Source: Zhengitettix transpicula
Taxonomy: Eukaryota; Arthropoda; Insecta; Orthoptera; Tetrigidae
Assembly (NCBI GenBank): GCA_037074705.1
Contig: CM073590.1
Location: forward strand, 244,395,101-244,459,100
Direction: 5' to 3'
DNA length: 64,000 bases
Position 1 is the stretch's first letter. The number at the start of each line of letters is the position of its first letter. Below, piece after piece: positions 37,283 through 49,773 of the stretch. The translations under genes and the position numbers were made by a program. The notes under the pieces are model-generated. The model saw only the letters and a list, made by a program, of their open reading frames with translations. It was not told the DNA's origin and made no database searches.

Positions 37283-38583
37283 TGTAATAATCAAACGGGT
37301 TTCTTTAATTTGCCCCACGTTGTGGTAGCCAAAATATAATAATTAAATATGATGGGCTTTTAAATGAAAAATTATAGACTTTAAAACAAACAAAATTTAT
37401 TTAACAAAAATTAGCAATTTATACAATTTAAAATTATAAAAAGGATCTCATTCTCTCATGGGTCTTTACTGGGTTTGATAACGGACAGAACATTTAACTA
37501 ATCAAAGAACATAACATTTAATTTAAAAGGACATATTTATTCGTATAGACGAAATTAATTATTGACGAACTTATTCTATAAGGTTGATTTTAAATTTAAA
37601 AAGTTTATTTTATTAACACAAAAGAAAAGAACAATATCTGACTATATCTTTTAATTTCGTTTACACATATTAATACAATGAAATTTCAACTTACGATTAC
37701 TCAGGAACATTTGGCTCGTTCATTACACACACACACTTTATAGACTGGACGTTTGTTTACACACTGACTCTAACACACACTGTTGGTTTGATGAAAGCTG
37801 CTTCTCTGTTCGTGAAGGACATCTCACTTGCTCGTGGTGAAAACTACTCGACGCTGGATGCAGTGTCCTGGTCTCCTACCATCGAAGACAGTGGTCAAAT
37901 TTTGATATTACAACAGATTAGACTTCTGGATACAAAAATGTTTATCGTTGAATAATTTTGCTATTTCTCTCGCAGGCTGCAAAATTTCTCTATTCTCGGT
38001 GCTCGCCGTACGTCTCCACAACTCTCACTCCAACACTCAACTTCGGTGCTCACAGCCCCCTCTCCCACTCTAACTAACTTCCAAAAATCTTATCTTCTCT
38101 TTATATATCCCAGTCCCTTCCTTCTTCCTTTGTTCCAAAACTACGTCGCAACTGCCCGTTGACAGTTTCCTCCATTATCCCGACATTTACATTCTGCAGA
38201 TGCAGTTCCTTAGTTAGCAAGTAGCTCGCTACTCTGTCTTGCCCCAAAGCCGACCATCGAGACAGGTCTAAAATTTGTCTTTGCACCCTCAATTACTTTG
38301 AACTTGTATTCTCACCCCCACACGCATGTGTGCTGTTCTAAATTCTTCTGACCACCCAAACTGCCCCTCAATCCTAAGTAAACAACATTACAAATTGTTC
38401 TTTGAACTGTCCATGCCATTAATCAGAAACAATGCCTGCCTTAACAGATTTATCTTGCGACAGGCCACCCGCAAATGTCTTGCGCTGACTCCTCGATACC
38501 AATCCTAAGTACACAACATTACAACTTCTTCTGACGGCCAAGACCATGAATCTGAAACAATGCCTTTCCTTCAAGGCATTACA
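37283..38583 (-). mobile_element. Solo LTR of type A, uninterrupted copy (1.3 kb)
   Basis: The termini are TGTAATAATC at 37283 and AAGGCATTACA to 38583. It shares GCCCCACGTTGTGG (near the 3' end on the minus strand), GGGTCTTTACTGGGTTTGAT and the overall layout with the LTRs at 25512-27258 and 62391-63417. There is no coding region, and it lies between DNAJA3 and the next gene. Confidence 0.65.
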
Positions 38584-39328
38584 ATATATATAACTGAAGG
38601 TTGTTCTTCCAATTTTCAGAGGCTCTCCGCTTCCTTCTTCAGGAAGGAGTGTTACACCATTCCGTGTACCACCAGCTGGCTGTGGACTTCAGTTCCTTAT
38701 GGCTCCACCGTACGTCACTTTCAAGTAAGCCACAACTTATCTCTCTTTACTTTCCATACCAATATTGCATCTTGACGACTTGAAAACAATGGGGTTTAAA
38801 AGAGGAATGAAAAATTCACTTCTGTTTTGTCACTGATGCCATATTATTTTAAAACAGGAATGTTTAATCTAAAATGGATGTTCTGATTCACACAAAGTAA
38901 ATTGATTTTATAAAGCCTAAAGTGAATGTGGTGAAATATGTTACTAACAGTTGCTGTAGTTTTTTTTTCAGTACAGACAAATCTCTTATAGTTAAACCAT
39001 GTGTTCCAGTTATATTTTTGAATGTTGCATAGCATAGAAAAAATAGCTTGATTATGTATGAAGTTCTGAATTACAGCCGCTATTAGTTTTAACTCGTTCA
39101 TGCCGCGAACTCTTTTTCAGGCGATATATATCGCGCAGACATACTTGATGCCATACATCTTCCATCTTTGTTCGTGCGCACCGTCTCGGGATTACCGTTC
39201 CTCAAAAATATCATTATTATTATTCGATTGGTGAGACGTAGACGTGTTAAGTCTTGTAATAGTGTCGTGATAAGTTTCTGGTGGCGTCTGTAACATTAGT
39301 CCAATGAAATTGACAAGCATCGTCTTTG

Positions 39329-42238
39329 ATGGCGGTCACACGTTTCGGACACGCAGCTACGCTTTTCCTGATCATCATATATTTTTCACAGGTAGATATT
39401 TTAAAAAAAATTACAACTATCACGTAAAAGCTCATCAATGTCGTGTTAATATCAAAAATAAATAGCGCGGCGGTTGTTAAAGCGGTACCAAAATAAAAGA
39501 AAAGTGAGGTTATAGGCAACTTTTTGGAATATTCCGCTGTATGATGACAGCATAAGGTGATTGCACATGAATTATATAGGCTATTATTTTTTACATTGAC
39601 CGTATAAGTACTGATTTACTCATACATTATATTTCTGTAGTGATATGTTGTGGCCATGATATCTGTTTATTTAAACCTTAACATAACCTATTTTTCTTAA
39701 TAATTTGTGGGTATAATATTATGCTCATTTCTTTTGTGTGTGTGTGTGTGGGCCACAATTGACTTAAACTTGCCGGAACTGGAGCACGTGGCCGACCACT
39801 TGAAGCCAACCCAGTGCAGGAACCTTGTGATCAGCCTTCACGGGAGCAACCCCTCTTTTCCAAACTTCATCAGTAAGTACACGAGTCTTCTTGCAGTTTG
39901 GTACATCAAGCAAAGTAAACCAAAATTGAATGTAAAGTAAAACTGTAACATTATCGTGTGTTATCCAATCTGCCGCTTGGCAGAGCCACTGTCTTCATTA
40001 TTCATCTCTAATGGTTCAAGTTGAGAAGTTCACTTCTTTTCAACTCCCGCTTGAGTCTTGACGGTACGTTTCAAGTTACTTGAATCAAGTGAAAAGATCA
40101 TGTTCATTTTATTTAAGGTAATTGAAGCAAGTAAATCGACAAGCTCGCGTTGATCACAGTAGTGCGTGCATATAAACAACACATTGATGTCGACCTCCGC
40201 AGTTCCAGAGAACAGGACCTGCCTACAACTGCTGGTCCAGTGGAACTCTTCCCCCGGCCTGGGTCGAGGTCAGGGCCACGACGTGCTGACCACCAAGCTG
40301 CACCAGCTGGGCCACCACAACCTGTCACGATGGCTCTCCAAGACAGTGTTCCACCAGCTCGCCGCAGACGTCAACGCCAGCCTCGTCATCATCTCCGCAG
40401 CGTCGGAGAGTACCACTGTCGCGGCCGACAGGTGCGACCACTTGATTACCTTCAACTCTGTCAACCAATCAGTCCATCTGCTCTGTAGGGAAACTGGAAG
40501 AATGAGGAAACTATTCAGCGAGTCTTCAACTTGTTAGTGTTGTTTCAGACCCTAGACTTTCCTCTGGGCTGTTTACAGTTTCCGTGGTTGTTCTGCTGAC
40601 AGTTACTCTTGAACTGTTTTGCATTACTAATTGGATAAGGAAGTAGACAATCCTTAAAGGTTTTTCGTCAGGTGATTGAAAATAGTAAGAACCAGGCGAT
40701 GAACTCAAAAAGCAAAGTTTAAAATGAACGTACAAGATAATTGTCCAAACCTAAACTCAACGTTTCTTAATGTTTAGGAACCCGGAGGAAAGCCCCGACG
40801 ACGAAGTGGTCATGTCGACCACGGACGTGGCGCTCAGTTCAATCCTCACGGTGGTGAGCATCTTCCTGATCGCAGCGGGCATTACTACGCTCTTCAAGTC
40901 TTGTGCCAAGAAGGTGAAGGTCAGACACAAAGGACCGTAAGTTTGTGCTCTGACCGTTTGTTCTAGTAACAATGAAACAGTAGTCGAACTCCCCACGCGG
41001 TGTTTCATAAAACGAAACAACATAAGAAAAACGTTTCTACGGTGAAATTGTGAACTATCATTCTGCCACGAGTTCGAGTCCGACTTATAAATAATTATTA
41101 AGAAATGTTATTTGTTTTAATTGAATTAATTTGTGTTAGTGAGCGCGGCGGTCTCATAATCTGAGATGACGTCACTGAATCTCGTTCGCACTCTGCCACT
41201 CGTGTCCCCCCCCCCCCCTATTATTCTTAACCCTTTCTTTCCTCTGAAGACGAACAGAGATTTTTGTTGCTTGCAACTACCATTCTGGACGGAATTCGGA
41301 CCTGGCACCTGGTCGGAATGGTTTGGCTTAATCAGTACGCGATGACATCACATTACTAACATTAGGAAAGGTGAACAAACAACCATGGTAGAACAGCTAA
41401 GGAATTAGGCTTTATTGTCAGAGTGACTCTCACACACACACACATCAGTTACTACCAACGAATTTAATATATAATTAATTTTTCATATACATTTTTATTA
41501 GCAATCAGATTACATACAATCTTTAAGCTAACTTGATAGTATGTACAATTTCATAAGAGTGTCTTGTACTGATGTCGTGGAGTGGTGAGGGTCCAACAAC
41601 GCCACCTCAGTTTCTATCGACCAGCATCTCTTCAGTTTTCGGTTGTAGTAACGGCTTTAGTAGACAATTGGGATGGGTTTGAAGTTTAGTATGATGTTTA
41701 CGATTTTTATCTTTGAAGACGTCTTCTACATATGGTGTATTGAGGTCAGTATGTAAGATGTAGTTGGATACATACCAGGGGGCATTTGTAATAGTGTGGA
41801 GGACTTTTTGATTGCACTCGTTGCATAATAGCGATGTGAGACTCGGCTGCACATCCCCAGAGTTCTATTCCGTACGTCCATATAGGTTTTACCATTTTTT
41901 TTGTAAATAAGTAATTTGTTTTCTACTGATAATTTTGATTTTCGTCCTATCAGCCAGTTTAGTAATTTAGTTTTTAATTCTATTTTCTTTTTCTTGATAT
42001 GATCCCTCCATTTCAGCTTGGTGTCTCAGTGAAGACCAAGATATTTTACTGTTTCTGCTTTTGGAATTTCTTCCTGGTTGAGCTTTACTATGGGACAATG
42101 TTCCTTTTTAAGGGAAAATGTTATATGGGATGATTTCGATGCATTTACTTTTATTTTCCATCTTTTTAGCCACGTCTCTATTATTAGTAGATGTTCTTGA
42201 AGATTCTGTGTTGTGGTATCAGGGTCTGTGTGTGTTGA

Positions 42239-42287
<49 letters not shown>

Positions 42288-43690
42288 GTTGGTTACTACA
42301 CACTAAAGTCTCTCTGGTCCCTGTTACTAACCTAACACGATTCACCATCACCAACTTACATTTTTTTAGGGTAACAGGCTACATGAGGGTAATTCACATG
42401 GTGGCAACTCCCCTTTAATAGCATAGGAATGGATTTGAAAGGGGAGATACAGAAGGTAGCCAAGGGTTAACTAAGGCCCCCGTCTCTAGTTTAAGGATCC
42501 TACCCAGCATTCGCATAAAAGTGGTGCAGGATAATCCCTAAAAAACCTGCATTAGGTTGGTTGGGCAGTACATACTTACCCACACCCTTCCAATGGCAGG
42601 AGTTAGATTTGCTGTGGGGTTGCAGCATTCCCTTCCCCATTCCTCGACCACTATAGGAGGCAGCTGGCTGACTGTTTCTAATTATCTTATTGGAATTTAA
42701 ACATGAACTAGGAGACAGAAGAAAATACGTAAATGAGAATTCCTTTTCAGTCACTAAAGTTGATTGTTAGATTAGAATTGGTTAATTTTCCATTTTTCTT
42801 CAAGGAAAGACCCACACATTTTACATTGTCTCACAATTAAGAATGATGTATAATAAGATAATGTAACATCTTAATTTGTTTGTTTGATGGATATATTCAA
42901 CCAACTGCAAATAAACAGATCTAGTGTAATTTACAGAACAATTTTTATTATATTTAAAACAATGTCAATAATTACTTAAGAAAATCACTTGGCTCGGCAC
43001 ATGACAAGTTCTCGCTTAGGGTGCGGTGGGCCATTGTCTCGGCGATACACTATTTATTGGCATTTTGTGATATAACGTTTTGTCTTTCACAACCTCTCGC
43101 TTTGATCAACTCTGAGTGACTGCTGGATTTTTGTGTTTACCAGTTGGGTCTGATCCCTGAAACAAGTGACTGCCACCATCTGGACACTCATAATTTATGA
43201 CCAGACATCTGCCATCTTCCAGCCCTAAGATTCCTTTGCCACACAAACTTTAGACAGCCAACAATTACTCCAATACACTAGGAACTACAGTTAGAGCTCA
43301 TAAATGGAAAATTAGTGTATATATAATGTTGAAAACTATATTGTAAAAGTAATATAATTAAAACATACAGTAGTCACCAGTGAAAAAGCAACCGTAAATA
43401 ATGAATACCTCGATTTCTCAGATAATATTATGAATTTACTAACGAATTTTTAATTTTTACATTCAGAGTACAGAAATTCTTAGTAAGTGATGCTGCACTA
43501 TTTTTAGTTACATTAAACAAATTCAACATTTTGACCCTGCCCGCAACTGTCTCTTACGTTGCTTTATAAAGGTTTTTGCTCTCCCAATTAATACTTTTCT
43601 AAACATTTTCTTTTAAATTGTTGGTAATAATTCAGAACCCTTCTTGATTTCAGGTATGAAATGTTACCAGATGCTGAAAGGTTACATTAA
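39329..43690 (+). CDS. Small type-I membrane protein with a death-domain-like ectodomain, five exons
   Basis: Exons: 39329-39391, 39749(?)-39872, 40203-40431, 40778-40936 and 43654-43690. They sum to 204 codons with stop, and phases agree at all junctions. Exon 1 encodes MAVTRFGHAATLFLIIIYFS, a good signal peptide, ending CAG/GTAGAT. The ectodomain has LPELEHVADHLKPTQCRNLV and CLQLLVQWNSSPG, then GHDVLTTKLHQLGHHNLSRW, a six-helix death-fold-like pattern that I recall from uncharacterised arthropod proteins. NRT and NAS are possible N-glycosylation sites. The TM segment is VALSSILTVVSIFLIAAGI (~156-178), then a basic stop-transfer KKVKVRHK and a short tail YEMLPDAERLH. Exons 2-4 are GC-richer than their surroundings. 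The acceptor before exon 2 lacks AG; see findings. Function is unknown. Confidence 0.7.
41590..42290 (-). mobile_element. Jockey-clade LINE, reverse-transcriptase C-terminal fragment
   Basis: Minus-strand frames give LLIIETWLKRWKIKVNASKS, KAETVKYLGLH, WRDHIKKKK, LSVENKLLIYK, VKPIWTYGIELWGCA and TITNAPWYVSNYILHTDLNT, in the order of Jockey-like RTs. A stop after LGLH and later frameshifts make it dead. The 5' side is cut at the TA microsatellite (42240-42282). It lies in the last intron of the membrane-protein gene. Confidence 0.85.
42240..42282. repeat. (TA)n microsatellite
   Basis: About 21 TA units abutting the truncated LINE. Confidence 0.95.
42365..42680 (-). mobile_element. Retroposon R, truncated copy 3
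   Basis: TTTTTTTAGGGTAACAGGCT marks the A-tail and 3' end on the minus strand. The body stops after CAGCTGGCTGACTG, so the 5' 200 bp, including the hairpin, are missing. Confidence 0.75.
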
Positions 43691-43846
43691 TCCTTCACTT
43701 TAATTGAGTATCTTTTAATGTGTGAACATTATGAGTTAGTCTTATGTGAATATTTTCAATACAGAATTGAGTCAATAATAATTATAGAGATTTTTTTCAC
43801 TCTGAAACAACATTAAAATGAAATTTTTACATCGTTATGAAAATTA

Positions 43847-44031
43847 ATAAGAAAAAATACCAAATTCAGGCAAAAGGAGTGACTATATAAATGCCATTTC
43901 TGAATAAGATAAGCTCTTTTTGTATTTTTGGTTTTGTTAGCACCTGAAGAAAGGAACAAGGCTTCCAGAAACGTTTTGTGGTATTTGTATCACCACTTCT
44001 TTTGTCTGTATTTGGCTATTTTTCTTATTAC
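43847..44031. mobile_element. Foldback element, family 1, copy i
   Basis: AATAAGAAAAAATACCAAAT on the left mirrors ATTTGGCTATTTTTCTTATT on the right. GGAACAAGGCTTCCAGAAAC lies in the right arm. Confidence 0.75.
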
Positions 44032-44241
44032 TGAAACAACATTGTTGTAAAGAGAGGTATACGGAGAGCAGTGGTAATAAATTATCAATATTTGATTCTT
44101 AAGTTATAGGAACAAATGTATAAATTGTCTGTTAGTTGCTCCAATTTCAGTAAAACTAATTTAAAAAAAATTAGTTATACTGAAACATGCAATGAAGATA
44201 TAGTATTTAAAATGAAAAATTTATGTCTGATTGAAAATAAG

Positions 44242-44649
44242 GAATAAGGAAGATAGCAAATTTAGACAAAAAAAGTGATAATATAAATACCACACATTTC
44301 TGGGATCCTTGTCCCTTTCGTCAGGTGCGAGGAACAGCCTAGAGCAACACAACTGCACTTGTCAGTTGGCAAAACTCAAAAGCGATGAAAACACAATGAC
44401 AATTGGAGAGCTTGAAGGGTTAGTGTAACAATAATGGAGCAACGACAATGGGAAAACATTGTTACACTAACCCTTTGGCTATCCCATTGTCGTTGCGTTT
44501 TTGTCGCTTTTGAGTTTTGCCAACTGACAAGTGCAGTTGTGTCGCTCTAGGCTCTTCCTCGCACCTGACGAAAGGAACAAGGATCCCAGAAATGTTGTGT
44601 GGTACTTATATAATCACTTTTTTGTCTGAATCGGCTATCTTTCTTATTC
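44242..44649. mobile_element. Foldback element, family 1, longest copy (j)
   Basis: The arms extend almost to the centre: GAATAAGGAAGATAGC with GGCTATCTTTCTTATTC at the ends, AACTCAAAAGCGATG with its partner CGCTTTTGAGTTTTGCC, and GGGTTAGTGTAACAAT with ATTGTTACACTAACCC. Each arm is about 200 bp. It is the best candidate for the family's full-length form. No open frame encodes a transposase. Confidence 0.88.
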
Positions 44650-46840
44650 ATATAGAATTTAAGTTTAATATTCTCCAAAAGGGGTTATTTTGTGTCTAAT
44701 TATCTTCCAGTATACTATTGCAGTGTGGACTAGTATAATATTATCATCCCGTAATTAAAGAATCTTTGGGTCTATTCAGGTAATAATAGGAAAAGAATCA
44801 AAAGTTCAAACACTGCAGAAGAATAAAGTTCTTGATTGGAGTCTATTCGAATGAGTTGACATGACAACCAGTGATACTCTTATAAAGAGACAAAACAAAG
44901 AAAATAATTATGACACACAATGTGAATTAAAGCCACTTGTTAGCAAATTTAAAGACAAAACTAACCACCTAAAAAATCCACAAGCTAATAATTTATTACC
45001 AAACAGTGGAGATAAAAAAGTGGGAATTAAATCAGGGATGATAAACATTTTATGCTCTTTAACATTTAATAGTTTTTATTTCACACTAGCCAGCTATTAT
45101 TGTACTTTTAACATGGATCACAATATTTGTATAAGACAAACAATTCAGCATTAATCTGAGAAGAGAACAGAATCAGCAAAAATAACAAAATTTAAAACTA
45201 TGAACATTATTTTTAAAAAGAAAAATATTTCATGATACACAAGAGAAATTCTCAACATCATGTGTGTTGCAACAGCACAGTAATTTACAGATTCATTTTA
45301 TTTTCAATTTAGTTTCTTCAGGATGACAAAAGAAATATTTATGATAAATGTACAGAAAAGTAATATCTTGCTTTCGGTAAAATTTCAATATTTTGCAGAA
45401 GAAAGTCTAACATTTTGGTACGTATTTATCAACAAAATAAATTTTTAGTACACATGTAAATGATACAATAGTGTTGCTTTTTAGATAATGACAAGATTTT
45501 CACACATGTTGCAGAATTTTACTGTTTATTTCTTCAGAGTTTTTCTCATCTCCATGCTTTCATAATTACAGCATGAATTTTCAGTTCCAACAAACCACTA
45601 TCTCTAATTTTTTTTTAATAAAAATGAAATTGTGGCTGTTCTCAAAAATATTTTGCATTATTATTATCATCCTATATTATTGTACAATTTACAGGAGCTT
45701 TACTCAAGTTTAAAGTTCGTAAAAGCCATGCACATCTTATTAAAGAAGGGGGCAGGGAAATTGGTCACCTGTCAGTGCTCATATTATGTACTTTTAGTAT
45801 AAACAGACTGATTTGTGTTAAAATTTACGATTGTCAACGTCATATTTATTTCGACAGTAGTCTGACTTTAACATAAAAACCTGTAATATTAATTTTATTT
45901 TGCTAATTGAAGTTTATTGATTACAAAATTAGATACACAAAAATTTTTATAATTTGAGACAAGTGTGGGAATGATAAAATTACTGAATTGGAGAATGAAT
46001 TATAACTAACATGAAAAAATATGGTGATAACAGGTAAAAAGAGTTAGTTACCATTGTCAACCAGGACAATTCACATTCGAATATATTTTAAAATAAATAG
46101 TGATATGCAAGTCATTTAACAATAAATACTATCACAGATAAGTAATTACAGTAACTTTCAAGCAAACTGCATAACAAGAAACGCCCAAAACTTGCAAAAT
46201 AGAGGAGCACAAATATTTTATATGTACACAAATACAAGTAAACAGTCAGGAAGAAGGAAGTAGTAAAATGGTTTGAATTCTTGGAATGGGCCATATTGAA
46301 ATCCAATCTGTTCAAAACAAATTCACCGTTGAATCAGGCTGGCGAGAACGGACATAAACATATAAAATTACAAACTGTACAAACCAAATAGATTACAAAA
46401 ACATGTTAACACAATAAATAACAGATTATGACAATATATTAACTAACTGTGTATATTTATAAAACTTCACTTCACTTTAAAAATCATTTAAAAAGTTTCT
46501 GGAACCACAACATATCTCAAATTTGGAATATTGGTTCTTACTGTTGAAACTTGATAAATTAGTCTGTTTTTTTTTTTCTTCTTTTTGTATCTTAGATGGC
46601 AAATGAAAATTTACCAAGTCTTTTTAAATAGAACTGATTAATTTCTGACAACCAATAACATGGTTTTAATTGGTATAGATAGCTCACAGCAATAGATTAA
46701 ACAAATTTCCATTATTGGTCAAGATAATTGACAAATATTGAACAGTGAAACAAAATGAATAGTAAAATTATAATGAAGTAGTAAAGAAATCAGTAGAAAA
46801 ACAAATTTATCTATCTTGCTATCTAATTATATTTCTTAAT
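44650..46840. other. Intergenic stretch, no supported gene
   Basis: A 97-codon plus-strand frame at 44861-45154 starts with ATG, but has no recognisable domain, splice context or codon signal. I treat it as chance. Confidence 0.45.
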
Positions 46841-47024
46841 GAAGTTCTCTCGGGATTCCAACCGGGTAGCGTAGTTTTGTAAACACAACGTTTCGATGGC
46901 TTGCATCACCGTCTTCTTCACCCGGTTGGAATCCCGAGAGAACTTGAAGAAGATGGCGGTGCAAGCCATCAAAACGTTGTGTTTACAAAACTACGCTACC
47001 CGGTTGGAATCCCGAGAGAACTTC
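46841..47024. repeat. Hairpin element, family 2, copy b (80-bp arms)
   Basis: GAAGTTCTCTCGGGATTCCA and its complement bound two arms of 80 bp that meet around a 24-bp spacer. The spacer repeats the arm end (CCCGGTTGGAATCCCGAGAG). Inside are AACACAACGTTTCGATGGC and the complement. Downstream CAGCAACTACACCGGGAAAA matches the flank of copy a at 5607. Confidence 0.88.
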
Positions 47025-49773
47025 ATTCAGCAACTACACCGGGAAAACCTACGTTCCATATTTCTTAAGTTGAAGGCATAAATCAATAAACCTGTATTTT
47101 ATGTAGACTAGTAGTTTAAAATTAAAAGTCAAGTTAAAGACTGAGGTATTTTGTACATGAATTATTATTTTAAAAAAATGTCATTTCAGACAGTACAGAC
47201 TAGATTGTTGAACACACTGTTTCTTTTTTTAAAAAAACAACAACATTGTTTTAGTTAATAAAAATCAATTTTGGCATTATAGACTAGATGAACGTAAGAG
47301 TTATCTTTGGCAGAGTAACACAGCATAAATACAACAATAAACTGAAACAGAAGAAATGGTTCACACCAGTCCTGAATGGTATAGTCTTCAATACAAATAA
47401 ACAATTATCTCACTTATAAGCAAATACATTTGTCTTTAGTAATTTATAATATAAGTGTAAAGCTGATACATTCTGATGTGGGATGACGTATGGGAGGAAA
47501 AATGTCATGGAAAAAACTATCACTAGTATGCTGTACACAGACACAAATCCAAAAAAGAGAGGAAATCTATTTGTATATTATGGAAATGTTATAAAGTTTG
47601 TGAAAAATGTACGATGATTCAACCTACATTACTGGAAAATTATTTGTTTGTAGCAAGCAGATATAACACCTTAATCTTGGTTTACACCAACTACTAAATA
47701 TAAAATATATTCAGCCATCAATAACCTCAAACACCACTAATTTATAATAATTTGGCCCCCATTTAAAAGTTTCATTAAATCTGGGCAGTCACATTTATTT
47801 TATAAATATAATTGCTCTTCTTCTCCATCTATATGTTAACGTTCCATGGGACGAAAGTGACAGAATCGAGATATGTGCCAAAGTTCTTAAGAAAAGCAAG
47901 GGGAAAAGGAAGACTAAATTGTACTCTATTAGAGTAAAGTCTACAATTAATTATGAGCTCTGAATAAATGTTACGGTCAAAAGACAGGTCAGTATGTAGG
48001 AAGCTCACTACAATTGATATGGATTTCTTTAAAGGTAAAGTCTGTCGTGAATTAGAGGATTTCGAACAACGAACAAAAAAATATTTTACTTGTATCTGTA
48101 ACATTTCCACTTCTGAAGAGATTGAATAGTTGGCGGCATGTTCAAAATAAAGATATAAAAATCCAATCCACCATCATGTCTCAGAATCTTAAACTGGCGC
48201 AGTAAACCTAGAATGAGATTCTCTGTATATCCAATAACCCATTTTAATCTGGATACTTCCACAAAACATGAAACAAAATATCATTACAAAATTTAAGCCA
48301 CATTTTGAAATACCCAATCACATTTATTGTTAACTAAATATTTTGGTCAGTCGTTTCACAAAAAAAAGGCACTTTTAGTCAGGCACTAAATTACTACTCA
48401 AAACAAAAAAAAAAATTCTTAAAAATAGAGGACCCGGATTTTAAGATGGTTTTAGTTGTCAACTGGAACAATATACAGCATCATATACAGTTATGGTTTA
48501 CATCGGAAGATATGATATTTATTCGGTGGAAAACTGAACTGTTGTGGTATTTTTATTCGGTGAAATTGATTTTAGAGGATATAGAAAAATATTCTGCAAG
48601 GTAGGATAAAGATCCTTCTTGTATCATGCTTGTAAACTTTAATTACTTGTAAGTAAAGTATGTCATAAGAGTGAACCTACACATGAATAATTTTTTGTTT
48701 AGAGGCACAGAGGCATAAATGGGCCACTGGTAATCGTGATGATATGTAAGTAATTGTAAAAATGAAATGAGAATGTATCTAACCTGGTACTTTGGCAAGA
48801 GTGCTTATCCTCTACCTTATGGATGCGGAATTTTGACTCATGCTTTTCCTTTAAAAATCTCAAGAAGCAACTACCTTGTGTTCTAAAAAAATAAGATGAA
48901 AATAGATTATTAAAAAATATACCACCTATCAATCAGTAGAAAGATATTAAATGGATTCTATGACATTACAATATTTTAGACTGAACTGATTTTCAATAGT
49001 TAAACAAGCTCACTACAGCATATACAGAAAAAGTATGAAACAAATGTTACAGTTTTGTATAATTGTAGAATTCATAATAGCAATTGGAAATACAGCTGAA
49101 AAGTCCATGAAAATTATGTGACTCTACATATGTTTTTTTTCCCCCAGAAGGTAAAGATAATTATAAAGTTTATTTTACATTTGTAGATAAATAATTTAAT
49201 ATAATTTAACATAAAATAGAAGACATTTTATCCACATACAACCATATATTTCCCATGTGGAAATTTGTTCCATAATTATAACATTCCAAAGCAATAACCC
49301 TGAAGGAAACATCATTACTTGTAAAATTTGAAATGTTGACAAATTGCACTACTTCATTTTGCCAGTCATAACATTATTCTATCCAGAAATATTATGTACA
49401 TCACAATTATATAATAGTAATCACAGACACATTGAGTCAGTATAATAGAAAAGAATCGTAAAATATAACATTTCAAATTTCATTTATAAATTAAGTGTGT
49501 GATGTAATTGAATAATTAATATATATATATAACAAAATGTAAAACAACAGACATATGATTAAGCTGTTTCCCTTAAAAATAATTAGCATAATGAATATAT
49601 AATTTACTTTCCCTTATGACTCGTATACTCAATAATCTACCTTTCCTTTTATCTAATATAATTTTTTTATAAACTAATGCAAGTTTATATTTGAGGAGGT
49701 TTATTGTACGGATAAGCTTGTATAGCAAAGCAAATGCTTCTGAACTAAAAACAAGGGCAATTTCTTTGCTTGA
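47025..49773. other. AT-rich stretch, possible 3' UTR of the channel gene
   Basis: No gene was recognised. Part may be transcribed as the 3' UTR of the potassium-channel gene, whose stop codon is at 49774-49776 on the minus strand. Confidence 0.4.

Noticed and set aside
39247..39519. 90-codon minus-strand frame
   Set aside because: It is antisense to the signal-peptide exon at 39329-39391, with no family resemblance.
40150..40488. 112-codon plus-strand frame in GC-rich DNA
   Set aside because: It is a shadow of the real exon 40203-40431 in another frame.
44861..45154. 97-codon plus-strand frame starting with ATG
   Set aside because: No domain, no splice signals and no codon bias that I can see; an in-frame stop lies just upstream.
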